From Sporosarcina sp. FSL W7-1349 (GTDB taxonomy: Bacteria > Bacillota > Bacilli > Bacillales_A > Planococcaceae): 64,000 nucleotides of DNA. A program made the translations under genes and the position numbers. Below are positions 51,201-59,877 of this stretch, one piece after another (position 1 is the stretch's first letter; every line of letters begins with the position of its first letter). The notes below the pieces were generated by a model. It ran no database searches, was not told the DNA's origin, and worked only from the letters and a program-made list of their open reading frames with translations. Location of the stretch: contig NZ_JBBOOK010000001.1 in NCBI RefSeq assembly GCF_038003045.1, positions 1,674,001 through 1,738,000 of the forward strand. Reading direction: 5' to 3'.

Positions 51201-53018
51201 TTACTTCAGTAATAAAGATTCCAGTTCGTTCAGTCTTTCTTCGAAGACCCGGCATGCTTCTTCGATTGGGGCGGCGCTTGTCATGTCGACGCCTGCCTTT
51301 TTCAGGACTTCGATTGGGTAATCGGAGGATCCTGCTTTCAAGAAATTATTGATGTACCGCTCGACCGCCGGCTCCCCTTCTGTCAGAATCTGATGGCTGA
51401 GGGCCACGGCCGCGCTGTAACCTGTCGCGTATTGATACACATAATAATTATAATAGAAGTGAGGAATCCGGGCCCATTCCAAGCCGATTTCCTCATCTAC
51501 GACCAAGTCATCGCCAAAATACTTTTTGTTCAACGCATAGTACTCTTCCGTCAGCTTCTCCGACGTCAATGCGACGCCTTGCTGATCCAATTGGTGGATC
51601 ATATGCTCAAATTCAGCAAACATCGTCTGACGGAAAACCGTTCCCCGGAATCCGTCGAGCCAGTAATTGAGTAGATAGATCCGTTTCTGTTCGTCCTCAG
51701 TCGTTTTTAATAAATAATCATTCAGAATCGCTTCATTCACTGTGGAGGCGACTTCTGCGACGAAAATGGAATAGCCGCTGTAGATGAACGGCTGGTTGTT
51801 CCGGGAGTAATAGCTGTGAACGCTATGCCCGAATTCATGAGCTAACGTGAACAAATTATTAATATTGTCTTGCCAGTTCATCAGAATGTATGGATTCGTG
51901 CCGAATGAGCCTGAAGAGTAGGCACCCGACCGCTTCCCTTTATTCTCTCGGACATCGACCCAGCGGTTCTCCAACCCTTCCTTGACAATCGACACATAAT
52001 CCTCGCCGAGCGGCTGGAAACTTTTCAGCATCGTCTCTTCCGCTTCCGGGTAGGTGATTTTTGTATTGGCTTCCTTGATGAGCGGCGCATATAGATCCCA
52101 CATATGCAGTTCATCCAGTCCATACACCTTTTTCCGCAATGCTACGTAGCGTTGCAACAGATGGACGTTTTTATTAATAGTCGATACCAAGTTTTCATAA
52201 ACCGTTTCAGGGATATGGTTATTCGACATGGCGGCTTCACGGGCGGAACCGTAGTTGCGAATCCGGGCGTTGACATTATGGCTTTTCACCGCACCGGATA
52301 ATGTCGAGGCAAAGGTATTCTGGAACTCTTTATACTTCGAGAACATCGCCTTGAAGGCCCCTTCTCGGACGCTAGGGTCGTCGCTTTCCAAAAATCGGAT
52401 ATAGCGGCCATGGGATAATTCGGCCTCTTCCCCACTCTCGTCCTTGACCATTGGGAACGTCAAATCGGCGTTGTTCAGCATATTGAATGTTTCGGCCGGG
52501 TTTCCTGTCACCTCTGCCAATTGGGCAATGAGCGACTCCTGTTCAGCAGGAAGCACATGCGGCCGTTGTGTGTTGATTTCCCGGAATTCCTGCTTATACA
52601 GTTGAAGTCCTTTATGGGAATCCACTAAGCGGTCCAGCTCTTCCTCATCGATAGAAAGGAGCTCCGGCAAGAAGAAGGAGAGCGCCGTCGAAACTTTCAC
52701 GTACAGCGTTTTTGCCCGGCTATCCAGCGCTTGATAGAAGCTGTTCGTCGTATCCTGATCCGCCTTCAAATGTGCATACGTATAAAGCCGCCGCAATTTT
52801 TCGGATAATTTATCCCGGTATGTCAACGCATCATATAGGGCTTCCGCGCCATTACGGAGCGTGCCTTTATAAGAATCCGCTTTTTTCACAAATTCTTCAA
52901 TCGCTTTGTATTCCTGCTCCCAAGCCTCGTCCGTTTCGAAAATATCCTCGAGGCGCCATGTCTCATCCTCCTTGACTTCCTCTCGGGTCAATACTTTGTT
53001 CTTTGATTCACTTGTCAT
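51201..53018 (-). CDS. pepF: Oligoendopeptidase F (M3 metallopeptidase)
   Basis: 605-residue cytosolic M3B peptidase. The zinc site LAHEFGHSVHSYYSRNNQPF and downstream EVASTVNEAILND (third ligand Glu) are present. N-terminal helical domain and linkers complete. It cleaves short peptides of 7-17 residues; the B. subtilis homologue YjbG inhibits sporulation when overproduced. GGAGG precedes the ATG. Near oppABCDF, whose imported peptides it may degrade. Confidence 0.95.
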   Translation of the reverse strand: MTSESKNKVLTREEVKEDETWRLEDIFETDEAWEQEYKAIEEFVKKADSYKGTLRNGAEALYDALTYRDKLSEKLRRLYTYAHLKADQDTTNSFYQALDSRAKTLYVKVSTALSFFLPELLSIDEEELDRLVDSHKGLQLYKQEFREINTQRPHVLPAEQESLIAQLAEVTGNPAETFNMLNNADLTFPMVKDESGEEAELSHGRYIRFLESDDPSVREGAFKAMFSKYKEFQNTFASTLSGAVKSHNVNARIRNYGSAREAAMSNNHIPETVYENLVSTINKNVHLLQRYVALRKKVYGLDELHMWDLYAPLIKEANTKITYPEAEETMLKSFQPLGEDYVSIVKEGLENRWVDVRENKGKRSGAYSSGSFGTNPYILMNWQDNINNLFTLAHEFGHSVHSYYSRNNQPFIYSGYSIFVAEVASTVNEAILNDYLLKTTEDEQKRIYLLNYWLDGFRGTVFRQTMFAEFEHMIHQLDQQGVALTSEKLTEEYYALNKKYFGDDLVVDEEIGLEWARIPHFYYNYYVYQYATGYSAAVALSHQILTEGEPAVERYINNFLKAGSSDYPIEVLKKAGVDMTSAAPIEEACRVFEERLNELESLLLK

Positions 53019-53059
53019 CCAAAGTCCTCCATTCCAAGCAAAGAGTAGATTTCATTTTC

Positions 53060-54205
53060 TCAATATTCGCTTGGTATTGCAAGGAATCTTCCTGCTAGAA
53101 CCTTGATTAGACAGTCTTCGACGAGGTCATCGTGATTCTTGAGAATATCGACACGGGACCGGATCAGAAAATCACGATAGGCAACGCAAGCTTTCTCCAT
53201 GCTCTTTTTGTTCCCATCATAGCGACTGATGAATTTCAGTATGGAACAATCAAAAAGTTGCTCAATCTGCAGCTTCTGTTTCCAGGCATCATGGATGAAC
53301 GCCGTTTGCCATTCACAGTCATGTTCCCGGAAAGCTTCCGAACCGTGAACGGGCACGCCAATCCAAGCAGGCAATTCGGATGGAATGAAACGAATCTCAT
53401 AGCATGCCCGCAAAAAAGCGTCGTTCAGGCCTTTGCGATTCATCCGGATGCGGTTTTTCAGGAAAGAGGCGCGGGCCGCCCGGTACAAATCAGCGTACCT
53501 TTGGATTTCTTCCTCCATTGGTGCCTTGGGGCGTGCAAATGGGATAGTCTGGTGGGAAATGGCCAGCTTCCGGTGGTTGCCAATGTATCGTCTGCCGGCA
53601 ATATGAATCAGGTTGCTGAAATAATGGAAAGACTCGGTTTCGGGATGGTAGGTGATTAATACGGATCCTTCAGGGGGATGGTGAGTGAAGAATAGCTCAT
53701 GAAAGCGGGAAAATTGAAACACATCGATTCCGAGATGATGCTGGCGGTGCTTGTCCGGTGTGTGCAACAACCAAAACGGTTCCAGACCGGCTCGACGATA
53801 ACCGGCTGTCCTCTCTTCCAATCGGGAGTTGGAAATGGGACTGCATTGGAATTCAATCGGAAATTGTTCGGAATGAAGTGTTACGAGAAGATCAGGGCGC
53901 TGGGAAATCCGTTGGACAAATGGCTCCAGTTCCACATGCTCGGCGTGCTTCTGAAAAAAGGTGAATAACTGTTGCTTTCCAAGTAAGTGCGCCAAGGATT
54001 CCCCTTCGGAAAAAGCGCCGGAACATGACGACGTTTGCTGATGGGCAAAATGGGGAATGACGATATCGCCCACTTTCAGGAGAACTGGATTTTTACATTG
54101 CGGGCAATAAAACCGCTGCGTGTTTCTCGACTGGCGTAATCGTTCCCGTTCCATCGAAGGAAGCAACACAATCCAATTGCCCTCTTGATCAAGAGCAGTT
54201 AACAA
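53060..54205 (-). CDS. coiA: Competence protein CoiA
   Basis: 381 residues from TTG 54205 (MLTALDQEGNWIVLLP), 8 nt from AAAGGAG; the ATG at 54229 lies upstream of that binding site and is unlikely. FYCPQCKNPVLLKVGDIVIP and HFAHQQTSSCSGAFSEGESL make the N-terminal zinc-finger-like part; ELEPFVQRISQRPDLLVTLH and PIEFQCSPIS belong to a nuclease-like core. Needed for transformation in Streptococcus and Bacillus, acting on incoming DNA. Its regulator MecA is encoded next door. Confidence 0.9.
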   Translation of the reverse strand: MLTALDQEGNWIVLLPSMERERLRQSRNTQRFYCPQCKNPVLLKVGDIVIPHFAHQQTSSCSGAFSEGESLAHLLGKQQLFTFFQKHAEHVELEPFVQRISQRPDLLVTLHSEQFPIEFQCSPISNSRLEERTAGYRRAGLEPFWLLHTPDKHRQHHLGIDVFQFSRFHELFFTHHPPEGSVLITYHPETESFHYFSNLIHIAGRRYIGNHRKLAISHQTIPFARPKAPMEEEIQRYADLYRAARASFLKNRIRMNRKGLNDAFLRACYEIRFIPSELPAWIGVPVHGSEAFREHDCEWQTAFIHDAWKQKLQIEQLFDCSILKFISRYDGNKKSMEKACVAYRDFLIRSRVDILKNHDDLVEDCLIKVLAGRFLAIPSEY

Positions 54206-54262
54206 AAACAACACTCCTTTCCACTCCAATTGTACAAACTTTCAGTCAAGTAATCAAATGAA

Positions 54263-54297
54263 ACAAAAAAACAGCCACTCTGCAGCAGCTGTTTTCT
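54263..54297 (-). terminator. Terminator between mecA and coiA
   Basis: AAAACAGC pairs with GCTGTTTT across a 12-nt loop, followed by TTTG on the minus strand. Confidence 0.7.
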
Positions 54298-54312
54298 ACT
54301 TATTCAACAAAT

Positions 54313-54433
54313 GCCTCCCACCTCAATAGGCGGTAAGGGAAATTGTCCAGGGGATCTAAATGCCCGCTGAATAAAGATAAAGCCTCCGACGCACAGGATT
54401 TGAAAAGAGTTAGGAAACTCTTTTCAAAATCCG
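54313..54433. mobile_element. Possible IS200/IS605-type right-end relic plus hairpin
   Basis: CCTCCCACCTCAATAGGCGG then AAGGGAAA, and GGATCTAAATGCCCGCTGAA with TAAAGATAAA. The hairpin and the GCTGA..TAAAGATAAA tail resemble the end at 57816-57857. Immediately after, GGATTTGAAAAGAGT pairs with ACTCTTTTCAAAATCC (54396-54433). No transposase gene remains. Confidence 0.45.
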
Positions 54434-54464
54434 GACACAACTACGCCCAGGCGTTTAAATTCCT

Positions 54465-55124
54465 TTATGAAAAGTATTTTTCAAACGTTTGAAAAACGTC
54501 AGATTCTATTACGAGAGTGCCGTATTCTTGGAGTCGATGGATGGTTACGTTCGATGCGTTACCAAACTCGGAAATAACGCTGAACAAATCAGTTTTCCGG
54601 AAGTCTTGCGCAGAATCCGGATCATAAGTCAGATACAAGTAATACTTATCTTCAAACGAGTATAACGCGGTCTTGGCCTTCTCATATCCCGACATGCGGC
54701 TTGCCAGTTGAATCAACTCTTCGAAGTCTTTAAAGACGAACATATTATCGATCCAATCAAATCCGTTTTCATCTTCCTCGTTCACCAGATCTGTCATTTC
54801 ATCAAACTCGTCACCGTCCGGTTGGAACATCTTCCGAGGGTCATCCATATCAAACGGGGGTTCCAGTTGCTGCCCATCGGCAGGCATTTGCGCTCTCGTC
54901 ACCGTTACTTCGATGCCGCCGCTCATCGCATGGACTTGGATCCATAAAGGCCCTTCGATCTCAAAATCGCCTTCATCATTGATTTCGTCCATCATTTCCC
55001 AGAATAGCTCCTCGCTTTTATCACGGTTATACCATACTTCTTCGCGGGTGAACCCGCGCTCTTCAATATCAATATATGATAGGAAAAACTTAACAGTATT
55101 CTCATTGATGCGTTCTATTTCCAT
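54465..55124 (-). CDS. mecA: Adaptor protein MecA
   Basis: 219 residues from ATG 55124. The N-terminal substrate-binding domain is MEIERINENTVKFFLSYIDI and EERGFTREEVWYNRDKSEEL; an acidic linker (EMTDLVNEEDENGFDWIDNM) leads to the ClpC-binding C-terminal domain (SFEDKYYLYLTYDP; HRLQEYGTLVIESD). MecA delivers ComK to ClpCP and so controls competence. The preceding AGAGAAAAGGG is the ribosome binding site; longer frames upstream are not supported. Confidence 0.94.
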   Translation of the reverse strand: MEIERINENTVKFFLSYIDIEERGFTREEVWYNRDKSEELFWEMMDEINDEGDFEIEGPLWIQVHAMSGGIEVTVTRAQMPADGQQLEPPFDMDDPRKMFQPDGDEFDEMTDLVNEEDENGFDWIDNMFVFKDFEELIQLASRMSGYEKAKTALYSFEDKYYLYLTYDPDSAQDFRKTDLFSVISEFGNASNVTIHRLQEYGTLVIESDVFQTFEKYFS

Positions 55125-55314
55125 CCCTTTTCTCTCCCTTCCTCCGGAACCGGTCCGCGCCAGTTCCTCCATATTGTGTAGAGCACCTGCAATGCTTAGT
55201 ACTAGTATATGAACATTCGCCATAAGGTGAAAGGTTTCCGTCACGGCGATAGCGTTATAATTCTGATAATACTAGCATTGTAGATAACATCCGCCGGGAA
55301 AGCAAGGAAAATCG

Positions 55315-55342
55315 AAAATGCTGATAGGCATACGGCATTTTT
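55315..55342 (-). terminator. Terminator of spx
   Basis: AAAATGC pairs with GCATTTT with an additional A/T stem; about 40 nt after the spx stop. Confidence 0.55.
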
Positions 55343-55377
55343 CAATGTCATTCCCATCAGCGTTTTAGAGTGTTTAA

Positions 55378-55776
55378 TTAATTGACCATTCGCCTTGCTT
55401 CTTGCAGCTGATAGGCCCTCACTTTTCTCGGTAGGAAACGACGGATTTCATCTTCATTGTACCCTACCTGCAATCTCTTTTCATCTAGAATGATCGGTCG
55501 TCTAAGAAGACCTGGATGCTCCTGAATCAATTCATATAGCCGTTGGAGCGGAAGGCTCTCTACGTCGATGTTCAACTTCTGGAAGATTTTCGAACGGGTG
55601 GAAATAATTTCGTCTGTCCCGTCTTCTGTCATTCGCAAGATCTCTTTGATTTCATCGATATTCAATGGCTCTGAAAAAATATTGCGCTCTGTATATGGAA
55701 TTTCATGTTCCTCCAACCATGCTTTCGCTTTTCTGCATGACGTACAGCTAGGTGATGTGAATAATGTAACCATCAT
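55378..55776 (-). CDS. spx: Transcriptional regulator Spx
   Basis: 132-residue ArsC-like regulator. The redox switch CTSC sits in [20 protein letters not shown], and the RNA polymerase alpha-binding face with Gly52-equivalent is in [39 protein letters not shown] and the C-terminal RRMVN tail complete it. It responds to thiol stress and is normally degraded by ClpXP with SpxH. AAGGAAG lies 9 nt before the ATG. Confidence 0.96.
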   Translation of the reverse strand: MMVTLFTSPSCTSCRKAKAWLEEHEIPYTERNIFSEPLNIDEIKEILRMTEDGTDEIISTRSKIFQKLNIDVESLPLQRLYELIQEHPGLLRRPIILDEKRLQVGYNEDEIRRFLPRKVRAYQLQEARRMVN

Positions 55777-55779
55777 ACA

Positions 55780-56224
55780 TTGACACTTCCTTTCAGTCGG
55801 CTTGTTTGGATATTTAAATTCATGTTTAAATTAGAATGATTGTAAAATGAACTTTTCTATACTTATTATACACGTAATTGATACCAATGAATACACTTTT
55901 TCAAAAAAATTTGGATACTGCTTCACAATTCCGCAATATTAATGACTTTCCACGTAATTTTCTGTTCTGATTCAATGGTTCTTATCTGTTATACCCGGTT
56001 AGAAATTCTTTTAAACATCACTATGTCAATTCTTTTGCTTTCTCAATTAGAATCCCCTTGCTGAAAAAAGAAATTTTATCCTTCACACTATATAATACGT
56101 TTGAATAGACGGAAAGGTTTCATTAAAATTGTCAATAACCGCCATCCGGCATAGTATACCCGCATCAACTATTTTTTATGCACCCGGAATGAAATTAAGT
56201 ATAGATTGGGCATGAAAAGACAAG
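55780..56224. promoter_or_regulatory. Long upstream region of spx
   Basis: 445 bp of A/T-rich, gene-free sequence. A TATAAT on the minus strand near 55866 could be a spx -10 box, though no good -35 is at 17 nt. spx genes usually have several promoters; I cannot place others with confidence. Confidence 0.4.
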
Positions 56225-56256
56225 AAAAAACCGGAAACAATCAGGTTTCCGGTTAG
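56225..56256 (-). terminator. Terminator of the glycoside-hydrolase-like gene
   Basis: AACCGGAAAC pairs with GTTTCCGGTT, followed by TTTTCTTG on the minus strand. About 8 nt after the stop. Confidence 0.88.
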
Positions 56257-56264
56257 CTTTCTAG

Positions 56265-57470
56265 TTACGGGATATAGTTGACGCCTGCCGTATAACGGTT
56301 TCCGGCGTTCCATAGAAGGAATTCATCGATGCCGTTTTCCTTTAGCGCCTTGATTTGCGCTTCGACTTCAGCTTTTCCATATCGTTTATAATTGCCTGTG
56401 CCTAGCCAGGATGCCGTGAAATCTTGGAGCCATGGGCGCGATACGGGTGGGTCTTCGAGTTTGGACAGGACTTCATTTTCCACTTTGGCATATTCTGTCA
56501 CTAACCGATAAGGCTCCGTATCCGGTTTCGCGATGCCAAAATAGGAGGTCCAATGACTCGGGTAAATCATCGACGAAATGACATCGACGTTGTCAGAGAT
56601 CTTGGAGAAGTTTTGCCCGATCCCCGGTGCTTCCGGCAAGGTCGCGGCATATCCGAAAATATCAACGGAGACATCCACATCATATGGCTGCAACTGCTCT
56701 CTCGCATAGACAACGAAATCGGTCACCGCTTCCACCCGACGCTGCACCGGGTCCAATTCGGATTCCGCATAGTCGCCCATGCCGTACTTCAACGTCTCAT
56801 GTCGTTTTTCAAATCCTTCCGGAAAGCGCACATAGTCGAACTGAATTTCCTGGAAGCCCATTTCGGCGGCTTCTTTCGCGATGGCGACGTTATGGTCCCA
56901 CACCTCTTGCAGGAAAGGGTTCACGAATGATTCACCCCGGCCGTTTTTCCAGACAGCCCCACCGTCCGTGAATGAAAGATCGGGACGCTTTTCAGCTAGG
57001 ACGCTATCTTTGAAGACAACGACCCGTGCAATCGGATAAATCTTCTTCTCTTCCAATGTTTTTAATAGAGCACGAGGATCTTTGATATACGGTTGACCAA
57101 TGTCCATGGTAGCCAGCTCGGAACCTTCGGCCGGTATATACGTGAGATACCCATGATCATCTTTAATATCGATGACCATTGAATTCAAATCGGTAGTTTC
57201 AATTAAATTCACCAATTGGTTAAATCGCGCCCCGCCTGCGGAATGGCCGGTCACGTAAACGCCGCGAACCGCATCCGGATATTCAAATATCAAGCCCGAC
57301 TGAAATCGGAATAGTTCCGACGAAGCGATCACCGCTTCATCAATTGCTGTAAATCCATATGTACGTTCGGCAAACTCTTGGACTCTGTCATCTTCTTCCG
57401 CATGGCTAGACTGCGGATTCCAAAATGATAGCGCAAGGAATGACACTAGCACCCAAGCCCATATTTTCAT
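56265..57470 (-). CDS. Secreted putative glycoside hydrolase (DUF4015)
   Basis: 401 residues with a signal peptide (KIWAWVLVSFLALSFWNPQS, cleaved near SHA-E). The TIM-barrel family resembles B. subtilis YngK-like GH proteins: VRGVYVTGHSAGGARFNQLV, NSMVIDIKDDHGYLTYIPAE, FQEIQFDYVRFPE, DVSVDIFGYAATLPE, and SSMIYPSHW. Asp in QFDYVRFP and the DIFG residues are candidate catalytic acids. Substrate unknown. Monocistronic, with a 57.5-57.85 kb structured region upstream. Confidence 0.85.
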   Translation of the reverse strand: MKIWAWVLVSFLALSFWNPQSSHAEEDDRVQEFAERTYGFTAIDEAVIASSELFRFQSGLIFEYPDAVRGVYVTGHSAGGARFNQLVNLIETTDLNSMVIDIKDDHGYLTYIPAEGSELATMDIGQPYIKDPRALLKTLEEKKIYPIARVVVFKDSVLAEKRPDLSFTDGGAVWKNGRGESFVNPFLQEVWDHNVAIAKEAAEMGFQEIQFDYVRFPEGFEKRHETLKYGMGDYAESELDPVQRRVEAVTDFVVYAREQLQPYDVDVSVDIFGYAATLPEAPGIGQNFSKISDNVDVISSMIYPSHWTSYFGIAKPDTEPYRLVTEYAKVENEVLSKLEDPPVSRPWLQDFTASWLGTGNYKRYGKAEVEAQIKALKENGIDEFLLWNAGNRYTAGVNYIP

Positions 57471-57544
57471 ACAGACAACCTCCCTTATTAAAACATCCTA
57501 TCAAAAGTTTCCAGAATATGCAGAGGGATCGGTTTCACCCCTTA

Positions 57545-57857
57545 AAAATCCGTGACATCCGCCGGCCGACAAAAACGCCACATCCTGTGGTATTGCCGGC
57601 ACTAGCACGTCCTGTGCTTCGGAGGCTTTGGGCCAACAGGATGTTGTCACTCAGACATTGCCAATTGAGCAGCGAAGGGTTCGATTGGCCGTATTTCTGC
57701 GATCTTTGCAGAAATCAAGGCATCTTTCAGGAAGCGGCGGTTTTAGTCTGAGTTCCCCTGTTCAGCGGGAGTTTGAACACCCGCTGAACAGGAGATCAAA
57801 CCGCATTCATCTCACCACCTATAGAAGTGGGAGACTTGTGCTGATTAAAGATAAACG
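57545..57857 (+). ncRNA. Hairpin-rich element, possible IS605-type end with guide-RNA-like structure
   Basis: A run of hairpins: CCACA-tcc-TGTGG, GCAC-gtcct-GTGC, CCAAT..ATTGG (57661-57689), TTTCTGC-gatcttt-GCAGAAA (57696-57716), a perfect 13-bp CCTGTTCAGCGGG..CCCGCTGAACAGG (57768-57803 approx.) and TCTCACCAC..GTGGGAGA (57818-57836). The last, with GCTGATTAAAGATAAA, resembles IS200/IS605 right ends. The intervening codon-like stretch may be the tail of a lost tnpB. Confidence 0.45.
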
Positions 57858-57868
57858 GATCCTTCGTC

Positions 57869-58801
57869 TCATTTTCCAGCTGTCATTTCCCGATATTCCC
57901 GCTCTGAACAAAGGACATAATGGCCGGGGTTCACTTCCCGCATCTTTACCTCTTCTCCCTCTCCATATTGGTGGGAGGCAGGGTTGTAGGTTTTCCGCAA
58001 CCGGGTCCGTTCGTATTCGGGGTCAGGCAATGGGATGGCGGAGAGCAATGATCGGGTATACGGGTGGAGCGGCGATTTATAAATATCATCCGCCGGTCCC
58101 AGTTCGACCAGCTTCCCGAAGTACATGACACCGATCCGGTCCGATATATATTTCACCATCGAAAGGTCATGGGCGATGAACAAATACGTCAACCCTTTTT
58201 CCTCTTGCAGTTCCTTTAGCAGATTGACGACTTGCGCCTGGATGGAAACGTCCAAGGCGGAAATCGGCTCGTCCGCGATGATGAATTCCGGCTCGACCGC
58301 AAGTGCGCGGGCAATTCCGAGACGTTGGCGCTGGCCGCCGGAGAATTCATGCGGATAGCGGTTCGCATGTTCGCGATTCAAGCCGACCGTTTCTAGTAGT
58401 TCATACACACGCGCTGTCCGTTCCTTCGAGTTTTTGGCCAATCCGTGGATATCCAGCCCTTCCGCAATGATGTCGAGCACTTTCATCCTCGGGTTCAGTG
58501 AGGCGTACGGGTCCTGGAAGATCATCTGCATTTTCTGGTTAAAACGCTTCAGTTCCTTTTTCGACTTTTTGGCGTGGACATCAACACCATCATAGATGAC
58601 CTCACCGCCCGTCGCTTCGTAAAGACGTATGATCGTACGGCCTGTCGTTGATTTTCCACAACCCGATTCACCGACCAGACCGAGTGTCTCTCCACGGTAA
58701 ATATCAAAGGAAATATCATCGACTGCACGCACTTCATTTTTTTTACCTACATTAAAGTATTGTTTCAAGTTTTTGATTTCTAGCAATTTCTCAGCCATCA
58801 T
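57869..58801 (-). CDS. oppF: Oligopeptide ABC transporter ATP-binding protein OppF
   Basis: 310 residues. Walker A GESGCGKSTTGRTI, Q-loop MIFQDPYASLNPRM, signature SGGQRQRLGIARAL, Walker B FIIADEPISALDVS and IAHDLSMVKY. The C-terminal oligo_HPY extension is HPYTRSLLSAIPLPDPEYER. Partners OppD. Last gene of oppABCDF; stops about 12 nt from a hairpin-rich spacer. Its start overlaps oppD by four bases. Confidence 0.95.
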   Translation of the reverse strand: MMAEKLLEIKNLKQYFNVGKKNEVRAVDDISFDIYRGETLGLVGESGCGKSTTGRTIIRLYEATGGEVIYDGVDVHAKKSKKELKRFNQKMQMIFQDPYASLNPRMKVLDIIAEGLDIHGLAKNSKERTARVYELLETVGLNREHANRYPHEFSGGQRQRLGIARALAVEPEFIIADEPISALDVSIQAQVVNLLKELQEEKGLTYLFIAHDLSMVKYISDRIGVMYFGKLVELGPADDIYKSPLHPYTRSLLSAIPLPDPEYERTRLRKTYNPASHQYGEGEEVKMREVNPGHYVLCSEREYREMTAGK

Positions 58802-59862
58802 CTCGCACCTCCCGCCTGTCCTTCATAGTATCGGCTGCCCGGGAATTCCTTCATCCGTTCCACGATGGCAGCCGGAGGATCCACTCGCGGCGCTTCCGGA
58901 TGGAGCAGCCATGTGGCGGCATAATGAGTGTCGCTCACTTTGAAAAGCGGCGGCCTTTTCTCCAAATCAATCTTCATTGCATACTCACTTCGAAGAGCGA
59001 ACGCATCCCCCGTCGGCGGTTCCAATAAATCAGGCGGCGAACCGGGAATTGCATATAATTGCTCTTCCTCCGTATCCAAGGACGGCATCGAACTGAGCAA
59101 GCCCCATGTGTACGGATGTTGCGGGTTATAGAAAATCTCGTCGACAGTCCCGACCTCCACGATCTGTCCGCCATACATGACGGCGACACGGTCCGCGACA
59201 TTGGCGACTACCCCTAGATCATGGGTGATGAAAATAATGGCCGTATCGATCTGCTTTTGCAGTTTTTTCATCAGTTCCAAAATCTGTGCCTGAATCGTGA
59301 CGTCCAAAGCGGTTGTCGGTTCATCCGCGATGAGCAACTTCGGGTTGCAAGCTAACGCTACCGCGATGACAATCCGTTGCCGTTGCCCGCCCGAAAATTG
59401 GTGCGGGTATTGCTTCATCCGGATTTCCGGTTGGGGCATCCCGACAAGTCCGAGCAATTCGACCGACTTTTTCCATGCTTCTTTTTTGTTCATATTTTGG
59501 TGTTTCAAAAGTGGTTCCATAATTTGCTTGCCGATTGTCATCGTCGGATTGAGGGAGGTCATCGGATCTTGGAAGATCATCGATATGTCCTTGCCCCGCA
59601 CTTTCTGCATTTCTTTTTCAGAAACCGCGAGCAAATCCCTTCCGCCAAACCAGATCGCCCCGTTTTTATATTCAGTGCTTGATTCAGGGAGCAGTCGCAT
59701 GATCGCTTTCGTCGTGACGGATTTACCGGAACCCGATTCCCCGACGATGGCGAGCGTCTCCCCTTTGAACACTTCAAAATTGACGCCTCGGATCGCTTTC
59801 ACTTCACCTGCAAACGTATGGAAGGAAAGCTCCAGATCCCGTACTTCCACAATCTTTTCCAT
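58798..59862 (-). CDS. oppD: Oligopeptide ABC transporter ATP-binding protein OppD
   Basis: 354 residues. Walker A GESGSGKSVTTKAI, Q-loop MIFQDPMTSLNPTM, signature FSGGQRQRIVIAVA, Walker B LLIADEPTTALDV, H-loop ITHDLGVVAN, and HPYTWGLLSSMP in the C-terminal extension. GGAGG precedes the ATG. Forms a heterodimeric ATPase with OppF to drive uptake of peptides, including competence/sporulation signals in Bacillus. Confidence 0.95.
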   Translation of the reverse strand: MEKIVEVRDLELSFHTFAGEVKAIRGVNFEVFKGETLAIVGESGSGKSVTTKAIMRLLPESSTEYKNGAIWFGGRDLLAVSEKEMQKVRGKDISMIFQDPMTSLNPTMTIGKQIMEPLLKHQNMNKKEAWKKSVELLGLVGMPQPEIRMKQYPHQFSGGQRQRIVIAVALACNPKLLIADEPTTALDVTIQAQILELMKKLQKQIDTAIIFITHDLGVVANVADRVAVMYGGQIVEVGTVDEIFYNPQHPYTWGLLSSMPSLDTEEEQLYAIPGSPPDLLEPPTGDAFALRSEYAMKIDLEKRPPLFKVSDTHYAATWLLHPEAPRVDPPAAIVERMKEFPGSRYYEGQAGGAR

Positions 59863-59877
59863 TCCGCTTTCCTCCTT

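Noticed and set aside
57425..58128. Plus-strand frames of 108 and 166 codons across the 57.5 kb spacer and oppF
   Set aside because: They span the hairpin-rich spacer or lie antisense to oppF. No start site; at most a fossil tnpB tail.
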